Assembly (NCBI GenBank): GCA_016714975.1
Contig: JADKBR010000005.1
Coordinates: forward strand, 124,001 to 188,000
Source of the DNA: Candidatus Dechloromonas phosphorivorans
GTDB lineage: Bacteria; Pseudomonadota; Gammaproteobacteria; Burkholderiales; Rhodocyclaceae
Reading direction: 5' to 3'
DNA length: 64,000 nucleotides
In this document: one piece after another, positions 25,455-33,360 of the stretch
Position numbering within the stretch: position 1 is the first letter of the stretch
How the letters are laid out: every line of letters begins with the position of its first letter
Translations under genes and position numbers: made by a program
Notes under the pieces: generated by a model
Seen by the model: only the letters and a program-made list of their open reading frames with translations
The model's database searches: none
Told to the model about the DNA's origin: nothing

Positions 25455-28370
25455 ATGACACACCGCTTCCCGCTCCATGTTCATATCTCCACGTTGTTCA
25501 TCGCCCTGATCTTGCTGGTCGGCGGCGTCATCGGTGGGCTTGGCTACCGGATCAGCAGCGAGATCCTCGAAACCACGGCCAGTGAACTGAATGCCCGGAT
25601 CGGGAGGGACACCGTGGGCGAGTTTTCCAACATCATCGGCCCCGCCGAGATGGCGACCCGTCTTCTCAGCTACGACGGGATCACCCAGGCCACTTCGCTC
25701 GAGCAACGCCTGCAGAATATCGGCTTCATGCGCGAGGCGCTGAACAACTCCAGCGCACTCACCTCGCTCTATGTCGGCTATGGCAACGGCGATTTCTTCA
25801 TGGTTCGCCGGATCTGGGACGAAGCCGATGGCCGGACCTTCGACGCCCCGGCGCAATCCGCTTTCATGGTTCAGAGCATCGTCCACAAAAACGGTGAAGT
25901 GCGCGGCCGCTACATCTTCCTTGATGGCGGGCTGAAGGAATTGCGCAGCGACAATCCGCCCGACTCTGCAACCGCTTTCGATCCGCGCACCCGTGGCTGG
26001 TACAAGGCGGCGATGGCCGCCGAAGGACAGATCAAGACCGCCCCGTACGTGTTCTACACCACCCAGAAGGTTGGGACGACAATCGCCAACCGTGCGAACA
26101 AGGCGGACGCGGTGGTCGGCGCCGACATTCGGCTGGGAACGATTGGCCAATCACTGGCCAGACAAAAGGTCACGCCGGGCACACAGATCGTGCTGGTTAA
26201 TGAGCAGGGCAAGACGGTTGGCTTCGAGGATGCGGCGAAGGCCGTGACCATTGTGGACGGCATTCCGGTGCAGACGAATGTTGCCGACCTGGGGATCCCC
26301 GTGTTCGCCCGAATGGCAGTGCATCTGGCCCATTTTGACGAAGCGGCGGCCCGGAGTCTTGCGCTGAAGGTCGATGGAACCGACTGGCACGCGTCGATCC
26401 ACCCCGTCAAACTGGAAGGTTCAGGCCAACTTTTCTTGATGACCGCTATACCCGATGACGAACTTATGGCCTCCGCAGAACGGCTGATGCGCCACTCACT
26501 GATCGCGACGATTCTGGTAATCCTCTTTGCAATTCCGGTAACCTGGCTTCTGGCGCGGAACATTTCCGGTCCGCTGCGGCAACTGGCCGGGGAGGCGGAA
26601 GCCATTCGTCGCTTCGAGTTCTCGCAGCCGATTAAGGTCAATTCCCTCGTTCTCGAGGTCAATGACCTGACCGTCACCATGGGGAGCATGAAGCGGACGA
26701 TCAGGCGCTTTCTCGACATCAGCATGGCGGTCGCTGCCGAAAACGATTTCGACAAGCTACTGCCCCGCCTGCTGACCGAGACGCTCCCAGCCGCTGATGC
26801 TGATGCCGGCATTCTGTACCTGACCGACGGCGACCGTCTGGTCCCAGCCGCTGCCCTGAATGCGGACTCGACGCCGTTGCCGGCCAGCGCTTCGAACGTC
26901 GACCCGCAGGCGGCCGGCCCGCTGTTGGGTAGTGCCCTTAGCGCCGGCACTGCGCGCGCCGCCCGCCTGAGTGACGAAGACGTGCGCGCCCTCGGCCTGG
27001 AAAAGATTCTCGAGAGCACGGAAGCGACCGATGCAATCGCCGTGCCGCTGCTCAACCGCCAGCACAATCTGGTCGGCGCCATGCTGTTGTTGCGCCGTGA
27101 CGATACGGACCCGGCACGCCTCAGTTTTGTCGCGGCGCTGTCCGGATCGGTCGCCGTCTCGCTCGAGAGCAAGGAATTGATCAAGGCCCAGAAGATGCTG
27201 TTCGAAGCCTTCATCCAGTTGATCGCCGGGGCGATCGACGCCAAGAGCCCCTACACCGGCGGCCACTGTGCCCGCGTTCCCGAACTGACCAAGATGCTGG
27301 CGCGTGCCGCCTGTGCCGAAAGCAGTGGGCCATTTGAGGATTTCCAGCTTGGCGAGGAGGAATGGGAAGCGGTGCACGTGGCCGCCTGGCTGCATGACTG
27401 CGGCAAGGTGACGACGCCGGAATATGTGGTTGACAAGGCAACCAAGCTGGAGACCCTGTACGACCGTATCCATGAGGTACGCATGCGTTTCGAGGTATTG
27501 AAGCGCGATGCCGAAATCGCCTGCCTGAAAGCCATCGCCGCCTGCCAGCCGGAAGTCGAGGCTCGCGCCGAACTTTCACGGGAGCTGGCCGGACTCGACG
27601 ACGACTATGCCTTTGTAGCCGGTTGCAATGAGGGCGGCGAATTCATGGCACCCGAAAAACTGGAACGACTGAAGGACATCGCCGCACGGACATGGACCCG
27701 GACGCTAGATGACCGGATCGGCATTTCGCATGAGGAGAAGGAGCGCAAGGCGCGCACCCCGGCACCTGCGCTGCCGGTGACTGAGCCACTTCTGGCTGAC
27801 CGCCCCGAGCATGTCTTCGCACGCGCGCCGCGTGACCGGATGCCCGCCGACAACAAATGGGGCTTCCGCCTGGACGTGCCGGAGGCCCTATACAACAAGG
27901 GCGAGCTCTACAACCTTGGCGTCGCCCGCGGCACGCTATCCGAGGAAGAGCGCTACAAGATCAACGAGCACATCGTGCAGACCCTGATCATGCTGACCCA
28001 GCTTCCCTTTCCGAAGCACTTGCGCAACGTTCCGGAAATCGCCGCCGGTCACCACGAAAAGATGGATGGCACTGGCTATCCAAGACGACTGGTTAGAGAC
28101 GAGATGAGTCCGGTCGCGCGCATGATGGCGATCGCCGACATTTTCGAGGCGCTCACTGCCATCGACCGCCCTTACAAGAAGGGCAAGACGCTTTCCGAGG
28201 CGATCAAGATCATGTCGTTCATGAAGAAGGATCAGCACATTGATCCCGAACTGTTCGATCTTTTCTTGCGCTCCGGGATCTACCGCGAGTACGCCGAGCG
28301 CTTCATGAAATCCGAACAAATCGACAGCGTCGATATCGCTGCCTACATCACCCGGCCAGGCGCCGCCTGA
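25455..28370 (+). CDS. Membrane HD-GYP phosphodiesterase with Cache, HAMP and GAF domains
   Basis: A 971-residue sensor enzyme. Order: membrane segment at residues 14-33, a large periplasmic Cache-type sensor (with DPRTRGWYKAAMA near 177), a second membrane segment near 355, HAMP-like linker, GAF near 430-580 and an HD-GYP domain from about 590. HD-GYP marks are TGGHCARVPELT, WLHDCGK near 645 and HHEKMDGTGYPRRL near 866, with the metal residues intact, so it probably hydrolyses cyclic di-GMP. About 150 residues more than usual separate HD from GYP (from YDRIHEVRMRFEVLKRD to FRLDVPEALYNKGELYNLG). It stands alone; signal and output are unknown. Confidence 0.9.
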   Translation: MTHRFPLHVHISTLFIALILLVGGVIGGLGYRISSEILETTASELNARIGRDTVGEFSNIIGPAEMATRLLSYDGITQATSLEQRLQNIGFMREALNNSSALTSLYVGYGNGDFFMVRRIWDEADGRTFDAPAQSAFMVQSIVHKNGEVRGRYIFLDGGLKELRSDNPPDSATAFDPRTRGWYKAAMAAEGQIKTAPYVFYTTQKVGTTIANRANKADAVVGADIRLGTIGQSLARQKVTPGTQIVLVNEQGKTVGFEDAAKAVTIVDGIPVQTNVADLGIPVFARMAVHLAHFDEAAARSLALKVDGTDWHASIHPVKLEGSGQLFLMTAIPDDELMASAERLMRHSLIATILVILFAIPVTWLLARNISGPLRQLAGEAEAIRRFEFSQPIKVNSLVLEVNDLTVTMGSMKRTIRRFLDISMAVAAENDFDKLLPRLLTETLPAADADAGILYLTDGDRLVPAAALNADSTPLPASASNVDPQAAGPLLGSALSAGTARAARLSDEDVRALGLEKILESTEATDAIAVPLLNRQHNLVGAMLLLRRDDTDPARLSFVAALSGSVAVSLESKELIKAQKMLFEAFIQLIAGAIDAKSPYTGGHCARVPELTKMLARAACAESSGPFEDFQLGEEEWEAVHVAAWLHDCGKVTTPEYVVDKATKLETLYDRIHEVRMRFEVLKRDAEIACLKAIAACQPEVEARAELSRELAGLDDDYAFVAGCNEGGEFMAPEKLERLKDIAARTWTRTLDDRIGISHEEKERKARTPAPALPVTEPLLADRPEHVFARAPRDRMPADNKWGFRLDVPEALYNKGELYNLGVARGTLSEEERYKINEHIVQTLIMLTQLPFPKHLRNVPEIAAGHHEKMDGTGYPRRLVRDEMSPVARMMAIADIFEALTAIDRPYKKGKTLSEAIKIMSFMKKDQHIDPELFDLFLRSGIYREYAERFMKSEQIDSVDIAAYITRPGAA

Positions 28371-28577
28371 TCGGGCGCGCGGGTCTGGAACACGAAGGGC
28401 GCGATGGCCGCAGGTTTGTCTAAGCCGCGCTGCGGCAGGTCACGCGGGGGGCGCGACAATCATCTGCATTGCCTCGGGGTTTCCGGATGCCAAGCGTGAA
28501 ACACTTCATATTGCAGAGGAACGAAGATGGTTACACTTGTCTTGTAGGTTCAACATGAACCTGAAGAGGAAGCCGAA

Positions 28578-28760
28578 ATGAAAGTCAAGATCTACTATCG
28601 CATCACCCAGGACCGCTGCGGTATCCCGATGAACTACGCCGGCGCCCGCCACTTTGTAGCCTGCGAAGGTCAGCCGATCGAAGAAGCGGCGAGGGCCCAG
28701 CTGGCAGCCGATTACCAGGTGCCATTGCGGGCGGTCGAGATCTGCCGGATCGCCGACTAG
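28578..28760 (+). CDS. Small conserved-looking protein, function unknown
   Basis: A 60-residue soluble protein (MKVKIYYRITQDRCGIPM at the start, ending in VPLRAVEICRIAD). Not recognised. GAAGAGGAAG precedes the ATG with good spacing, and codon use is like the neighbours. The 5' region carries an inverted repeat AGGTTC/GAACCT (28546-28562), ending 15 bases before the start, which could form a hairpin near the ribosome site. It is convergent with the last gene of the aor operon and overlaps it by four bases at the stops. Confidence 0.6.
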   Translation: MKVKIYYRITQDRCGIPMNYAGARHFVACEGQPIEEAARAQLAADYQVPLRAVEICRIAD

Positions 28761-29017
28761 CCGCCGCCCCGCTGGGTCGCCCGGTCAATCCTGGCGAGCA
28801 GGCTGGAAACAGCTTCTTCGTCACCTGCCTGCGCGCTGATGACGACGCGCAGGGCACAAAGTTGCAGCGCGCCGACCTGCTGCGGAGTTTCGCTGATCAA
28901 TGCAAAGTGCAGGCGAACATTTCCCTCGACGACCAGCAGCCCGCCACCTTCTTCGGTTACAGCATCGCCGATGGCCTTGACCATGGCGCGCTGGAACTCT
29001 CCAGCCGTACTGCTCAT
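28757..29017 (-). CDS. Small protein at the end of the aor operon, unknown
   Basis: An 86-residue protein starting MSSTAGEFQRAMVKAIGDAV, with LLVVEGNVRLHFALISETPQ in the middle and VVISAQAGDEEAVSSLLAR near the end. I do not recognise a family. It follows the MoaD-like gene by 37 bases on the same strand, so it is probably the fifth gene of the operon and may be an accessory to tungsten cofactor or enzyme assembly; that is inference from position only. I use the ATG at 29017; an upstream in-frame extension overlaps the MoaD-like gene and is Arg/Ser-rich. Confidence 0.62.
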   Translation of the reverse strand: MSSTAGEFQRAMVKAIGDAVTEEGGGLLVVEGNVRLHFALISETPQQVGALQLCALRVVISAQAGDEEAVSSLLARIDRATQRGGG

Positions 29018-29054
29018 GAGCCGGGTCCGGTTCCGGCTCCAGGGAAACGGGCCT

Positions 29055-29306
29055 TCAGCCACCGGCGATCGGCGGCCAGACGGCCAGCGTGTCGCCTTCC
29101 TTGAGGAAACTGGTCGCCCGTTCCTCCGGTGGCACGAAGACGCCATTAATGAGTACCAGATGGGTCAGTCGTGGCGGTAGCGCAAAAGGCGCGAGAACCA
29201 TGCTGACCGAAGCATCCTCTGCGGCCTCGACTTCCACACGATTGTTCCTGCTGCCGGCCGGCAGGTAATCGCCGAGGGTCGCGTAGAGCTTGACCGTAAC
29301 TCGCAT
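29055..29306 (-). CDS. MoaD/ThiS-family sulfur carrier protein
   Basis: An 83-residue ubiquitin-fold protein ending in PPIAGG; the C-terminal Gly-Gly is the thiocarboxylation site that gives sulfur to the pterin dithiolene. The start VTVKLYATLGDYLPAG and the VFVPPEERATSFLKEGDTLAVW region are typical. It sits four bases after aorC, so it is co-transcribed with the tungsten enzyme. It could supply sulfur for tungstopterin specifically or be a second MoaD. Confidence 0.88.
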   Translation of the reverse strand: MRVTVKLYATLGDYLPAGSRNNRVEVEAAEDASVSMVLAPFALPPRLTHLVLINGVFVPPEERATSFLKEGDTLAVWPPIAGG

Positions 29307-29310
29307 TGGC

Positions 29311-30558
29311 TCAGCTGTTGGGGCGCTGGCAGGCGATGAACGCTTCGACGAAACGCGTCGGCGTCTTCAGCAACCTCTCCTTCCAGGGGCCCAGTCTTGT
29401 CCTGGCCTGAATCAGTCCGCGCAGGGCGCCGACATGATCTGTCAGGCCGATCGACGTCGCGCCGACCAGAACGTCGCCGTCGAACTGCAGGCTGATGTAG
29501 CGCCCTCTTGCCTCGTCTGTCCGCTCGACGCCCTCACCGCCGGCGACGCCCTGCCATTCGCCGAATGACGATGAAATCATTCCCATCGAATCGAGCACGT
29601 TGATGGCCAGGACACCACTCATCCGGGCCGTTTGCCCGGCCATGTTGAGCGCCGCGATGCGCGCCTGGTCGGCGGCGTTGGGCTGGATTGCCGCCACCAG
29701 GTGGCGACCGGAGAAGAGGTCCGGCGCCTCGGCCACGTCGCCGGCCGCATAGATGCCGGGGACCGACGTCTGCATCGTGTCGTCGACCAGGATCCCCTTG
29801 GCGACATGGACGTCGGTGCCTTCGAGGAAGGCCACATTGGGAGCGACGCCGGCGGCGACGATCAGCAGTTCGCAGTCGATCTGGTCGCCGGTCGTCAGGG
29901 TCACCGTCAGCGGCGTGCTGGCGCCAGGTTCGATGCGTTCAACGCCCGCCCTGGTGACCACGCGCACGCCCTGCTTCTCGACCCAGCGCTTGATCATGCT
30001 GCCAGCCTCCGGCGTCATCATGCGCGGCACCATGCGGTCGCCGAGCTCGACAACGGTCAGGTGCACGCCGCGCTTGACCAGAGACTCCATGATGATGCAG
30101 CCGATGAAGCCGGCACCGAGCTGGAGAACGCGCGAGCCAGGACGTGCCAGATCGGCGATTGCCCGTGCATCCTCTAGCGTCCAGCAGGTCTGCACCGCCG
30201 GCAGGTCGATACCGGGAATCGGCGGGCGCACCGGGTGCGATCCGGTCGCGATCAGCAGGCGGTCATAGGACTCGAAATGGCCGTCGTCGAAGAGAATCGT
30301 CTGTTTTTCGCTGTTGACCGCAACTGCTCGTCCGCGTTGCTGCGCGATGCAAAGCCCGGCGAAATGACCGTCGGCCTTGCGCAGATAAGTTCCGGACTCG
30401 TCGATATTGCCTTCGAGCAGATAGGGGATGGCCATCCGCGAATAGGGTGGGGCATCCTCGTTGCCGACGAGCAGGATTTCGTCGGCCGGGGCGGCGCGGC
30501 GCAGAGTTTCGGCGGCCACCACGCCAGCCGGCCCGTTGCCGAGAATGATGTGCTTCAT
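29311..30558 (-). CDS. aorC: FAD/NAD-dependent oxidoreductase, AOR subunit AorC
   Basis: A 415-residue pyridine nucleotide-disulfide-type flavoprotein. The FAD site is IILGNGPAGVVAAETLRRA at the start; the NAD site is SRVLQLGAGFIGCIIMESL near residue 145; TSVPGIYAAGDVAE near 270 is the second FAD motif. In Aromatoleum-type AOR this subunit passes electrons from the tungsten and iron-sulfur subunits to NAD. The true start is ATG 30558, after a gap of 76 bases from aorB. No redox-active CXXXXC motif is seen, which fits an electron-transfer rather than disulfide reductase role. Confidence 0.85.
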   Translation of the reverse strand: MKHIILGNGPAGVVAAETLRRAAPADEILLVGNEDAPPYSRMAIPYLLEGNIDESGTYLRKADGHFAGLCIAQQRGRAVAVNSEKQTILFDDGHFESYDRLLIATGSHPVRPPIPGIDLPAVQTCWTLEDARAIADLARPGSRVLQLGAGFIGCIIMESLVKRGVHLTVVELGDRMVPRMMTPEAGSMIKRWVEKQGVRVVTRAGVERIEPGASTPLTVTLTTGDQIDCELLIVAAGVAPNVAFLEGTDVHVAKGILVDDTMQTSVPGIYAAGDVAEAPDLFSGRHLVAAIQPNAADQARIAALNMAGQTARMSGVLAINVLDSMGMISSSFGEWQGVAGGEGVERTDEARGRYISLQFDGDVLVGATSIGLTDHVGALRGLIQARTRLGPWKERLLKTPTRFVEAFIACQRPNS

Positions 30559-30634
30559 GCTTGTCCTCTCCGGTTGGAAAAAAAAGCGGGGCGGCGGCCA
30601 GTGCCGCGACCCCGCATCCTTACCTTCTTGCCGC

Positions 30635-32482
30635 CTAGAGTCCCAGACGCTCCAGCGTCGTGCTTTCCGGCACGCCTTCCGGGGTCCAGCCACGCACCTT
30701 GTAGTACTCCGGCCGCATCTTGTCGATGCCGTTGACCATGCCCTTGGCCGGGCCGCTCCTGGCTGCTTCGGTCTTCAGGCGCGGCGGCAGGTCATCGTCC
30801 CTTGCCGTGAGTCCGGCTGCCAGGTTGTAATTGCGCTCCATGTTCCAGATGCGCTCGCCAACCAGATTGAGCTTCTCCATCGACCAGTCGCCTTCGCAGG
30901 CGGCCTGAATCTGCGGCTGAATGTCGGCCAGTGTCCAGGCAAATGTGGTGAAGACACAGATGCCGGCCGAATCGACGACGCCGGTCGCATCCTGGAATGC
31001 CTTGACCAGATCGGCCTTGCCCTCGGTCACTAGGGGATCGGTCTTGACCGGGATGCCGAGCACTTCGGAGGCAATCGTGTAGCCGCGCAGGTGGCAGGCA
31101 CCACGGTTGGAAGTGGCGTAGGCGAGGCCGATGCCTTGGATGCCGCGTGAGTCATAGGCCGGGAATTCCTGCCCCTTGACGCTCATCGACAGTTCAGGGC
31201 GGCCATATTTGGCGCACATGCGGGCACTGCCCAGACCCAGATCCTTGCCGAATCCTTCGCCCGCGGCAGTCATCTCGACCAGCTTGCACAGCGCCTCGGC
31301 CGAACCGAACCTGGCATCGAGGCCGATCTGTTCCTTGCTCAGGATGCCGAGATCGTAGAGTTCCATCGCCGCGCCAACCGTGGCACCGAAGGAAATCGGG
31401 TCCATCCCGTGCTCGTTGCACAGCAGGTTGGCATATTGCAGCGCCTCCAGATCGCCGACGCCATTTGCTGCGCCAAGCGCCCAGGCCGCCTCGTACTCGA
31501 GACCACCGTTGGCGCCCCAGTATTTCGGGCTGTTCTTGACGCTGAAATGGGTCTCGTCGATCTTCGAAATCCGGCCGCAGGCGATGGTGCATCCGAAGCA
31601 GGCGGCATTGGCTACCAAGTGGGTCTTGCCATCGGTGGGCCGTTTTTCGTGCATGGCCTCGCCGGATATCCTGCCGGCGTCCTCGAACTGCACGTCGCGG
31701 TGATTGCGCGTGGGCAAGGCGCCCATTTCGTTGATGACGTTCATCAGCACCTGAGTGCCGTACTTGGGCAAGCCCTGGCCGGTCACGGCGTTGTCGGCGA
31801 GAACTTTCTTGCCGGCATTGGTCGCTGCCATGAACGCCGGGAAATCCTTGATACCGGAAACGCCCTGGGTGCCGCGAATCGCCACTGCCTTCAGGTTCTT
31901 CGAACCCATCACCGTACCGACACCGGAGCGGCCGGCCGCGCGGTGCAGGTCATTGACGATGGCGGCGTAGAGGACGCCATTCTCCCCGGCCCCACCGATC
32001 GACGAAATGCGGATCAACGGATCCTGATGGCTGGCCTTGATCGTTTCTTCGGTCTCCCAGCAGGTCTTGCCCCACAGGTGAGCGGCATCGCGCAACTCGG
32101 CCCTGTCGTTCTCGAGGTAGAGATAGACCGGCTTCGGCGACCGCCCCTCGAAAATGATCATGTCCCAGCCGGCGAACTTCATTTCGGCACCGAAATAGCC
32201 CCCCGAATTCGAGCAGGCAATCGCATTGGTCAGCGGCCCCTTGGTCACCACGACATAGCGCCCGCCCGTCGAAGCCATCGTGCCGGTCAGCGGGCCGGTC
32301 GCCATGATCATCTTGTTGTCCGGTGACAGCGGATCGACCCTGGGGTCGGTTTCCTCGACCAGGTATTTCGACGCCAGGCCGCGTGAGCCCAGGTAATCGT
32401 TGGCCCATTTCATATTCAGCGGTTCGGGGGTGCATTTGCCGGCGGTGAGGTTCACGCGCAGGACTTTTCTGTTCCATCCCAT
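30635..32482 (-). CDS. aorB: Tungsten-containing aldehyde:ferredoxin oxidoreductase, AorB
   Basis: A 615-residue catalytic subunit that oxidises aldehydes to acids (and may run in reverse). Family landmarks: GWNRKVLRVNLTAGK at the start, GTMASTGGRYVVVTKGPLTN near residue 70, pterin-binding RSGVGTVMGSKNLKAVAIRG near 190, the [4Fe-4S] cysteines in NAACFGCTIACGRI (CX2CX3C) near 290 and NEHGMDPISFGATV near 350. The distal fourth cysteine is probably in SAGICVFTTF near 510. It lies 11 bases after the ferredoxin gene. Tungsten use is inferred from the family and the nearby tup genes. Confidence 0.93.
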   Translation of the reverse strand: MGWNRKVLRVNLTAGKCTPEPLNMKWANDYLGSRGLASKYLVEETDPRVDPLSPDNKMIMATGPLTGTMASTGGRYVVVTKGPLTNAIACSNSGGYFGAEMKFAGWDMIIFEGRSPKPVYLYLENDRAELRDAAHLWGKTCWETEETIKASHQDPLIRISSIGGAGENGVLYAAIVNDLHRAAGRSGVGTVMGSKNLKAVAIRGTQGVSGIKDFPAFMAATNAGKKVLADNAVTGQGLPKYGTQVLMNVINEMGALPTRNHRDVQFEDAGRISGEAMHEKRPTDGKTHLVANAACFGCTIACGRISKIDETHFSVKNSPKYWGANGGLEYEAAWALGAANGVGDLEALQYANLLCNEHGMDPISFGATVGAAMELYDLGILSKEQIGLDARFGSAEALCKLVEMTAAGEGFGKDLGLGSARMCAKYGRPELSMSVKGQEFPAYDSRGIQGIGLAYATSNRGACHLRGYTIASEVLGIPVKTDPLVTEGKADLVKAFQDATGVVDSAGICVFTTFAWTLADIQPQIQAACEGDWSMEKLNLVGERIWNMERNYNLAAGLTARDDDLPPRLKTEAARSGPAKGMVNGIDKMRPEYYKVRGWTPEGVPESTTLERLGL

Positions 32483-32493
32483 GATCTTCCTCC

Positions 32494-32970
32494 TCAGGCA
32501 GCTACGGCAGCGGTATTGGCCTTGGCGGCCCAGGCACGCATGCGATCCAGACCTGTCCAGTCGGCATCGACATAGGTGATCGCAGCGGTCGGGCAGGCAG
32601 TGACGCACTTCGGATCACCGCCGCACAGGTCGCATTTCTGGACTTTGCCGACATCGGCCATGTAATTGACCGTACCGAACGGGCAGGCGATGGTGCATAC
32701 CTTGCAGCCGACACAGGTCGCTTCCCTGACGACCTTGGCGCCGGTGGCGGCGTCGATGACGATCGCGTCGACCGGGCAGGCGTTCATGCACCAGGCATCG
32801 GCGCACTGCGTGCAGGTATAGGGAACCTTGCGGCCTTCGTGTTCGAAGTTGAAGACCTTGATGCGCGACTTCGACGGATTGATGGTCCCGGTGTGCTCGT
32901 AGGAGCAGGCCATCTCGCATTGCAGGCATCCGGTGCATTTCGCCGGATCGATGTGAAGCGACTTCTGCAT
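32494..32970 (-). CDS. aorA: Four-cluster ferredoxin subunit of AOR, AorA
   Basis: A 158-residue polyferredoxin of the HycB/NrfC type with four cysteine groups: CTGCLQCEMACSYEH, CTQCADAWCMNACP, CVGCKVCTIACPFG and CDLCGGDPKCVTACP, enough for four [4Fe-4S] clusters. In the Aromatoleum-type enzyme AorA forms the wire between AorB and AorC. The ATG at 32970 has GGAGGAG six bases upstream; a frame extension to 33036 is less likely. It is the first gene of the operon. Confidence 0.9.
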   Translation of the reverse strand: MQKSLHIDPAKCTGCLQCEMACSYEHTGTINPSKSRIKVFNFEHEGRKVPYTCTQCADAWCMNACPVDAIVIDAATGAKVVREATCVGCKVCTIACPFGTVNYMADVGKVQKCDLCGGDPKCVTACPTAAITYVDADWTGLDRMRAWAAKANTAAVAA

Positions 32971-33083
32971 GGTGTCTCCTCCATGAATTGTGTGGGATCG
33001 CCAAGTACGATGTGCCACCAGTTTCCGGCACGTCAAGGCATGATCACGCTTTTACCGGCCGCTGTCATTCCGCACTGCAACAT

Positions 33084-33140
33084 CCGGTTACACAAAGCTA
33101 CGAAAGCACGACAGACATGATCGGCGGGATTGCCTAAAGT
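33084..33140 (+). promoter_or_regulatory. Candidate promoter with TTAC/CTAC direct repeats ahead of a small RNA
   Basis: CCGGTTACACA at 33084-33094 and CTACGAAA at 33098-33105 match the glsB-like promoter at 19101-19122 (18 of 22 bases). TTAC and CTAC are again ten bases apart, and a -10-like TAAAGT is at 33135-33140, 47 bases from the first repeat against 46 at the other site. The -35 is poor, consistent with an activator-dependent promoter. On the minus strand the same region must hold the aor promoter, which I could not define. Confidence 0.45.
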
Positions 33141-33146
33141 GCATCC

Positions 33147-33216
33147 GTGCACTGAACCCCTCCTCTCGAAACCCCCTTTCGAGAACTTCGACCCCGCCAC
33201 CCGGCGGGGTTTTTTT
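33147..33216 (+). ncRNA. Candidate trans-acting small RNA with C-rich loop and intrinsic terminator
   Basis: A roughly 70-nucleotide transcript is predicted from just after the -10 at 33135 to the T tract at 33210-33216. It contains a CCCCTCCTC stretch at 33157-33165 (anti-Shine-Dalgarno-like), a perfect 8-bp hairpin (TCTCGAAA 33164-33171, TTTCGAGA 33177-33184) with a CCCCC loop, then a terminator hairpin (ACCCCGCC 33191-33198, GGCGGGGT 33203-33210) followed by seven T. No protein gene on this strand ends upstream, so the terminator has no other obvious owner. C-rich loops that bind ribosome sites are known in several bacterial small RNAs. Start site and function are inference. Confidence 0.5.
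33191..33216 (+). terminator. Intrinsic terminator of the candidate small RNA
   Basis: Stem of eight G/C-rich pairs with an ACCC loop, followed by an uninterrupted T tract. It faces the plus strand, and the nearest plus-strand gene upstream ends at 28760, so it most likely ends a short local transcript. Confidence 0.8.
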
Positions 33217-33296
33217 ATGTCGCCCACCCCGCCGGCCGCGGTACTGGTGCCGGCAGTTGTTTCTATGGTATCCCATGCGGATGTTCGCCATCCGCC

Positions 33297-33324
33297 TTCC
33301 GGTTTGCCCACAAGCCGCTATAAT
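33297..33324 (+). promoter_or_regulatory. Sigma-70-like promoter of the cytochrome c gene
   Basis: TATAAT at 33319-33324 is a perfect -10; TTCCGG at 33297-33302 is a weak -35 with 16-base spacing. The gene start at 33361 lies 37 bases downstream. Confidence 0.5.
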
Positions 33325-33360
33325 AGCTTGCTTGAATTTTCGCGGACTGAGGTAATCAGC

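Noticed and set aside
32990..33130. Possible sigma-54 promoter ahead of aorA (TGGCAC on the minus strand)
   Set aside because: The required GC at the -12 position, ten bases after the GG, is not present.
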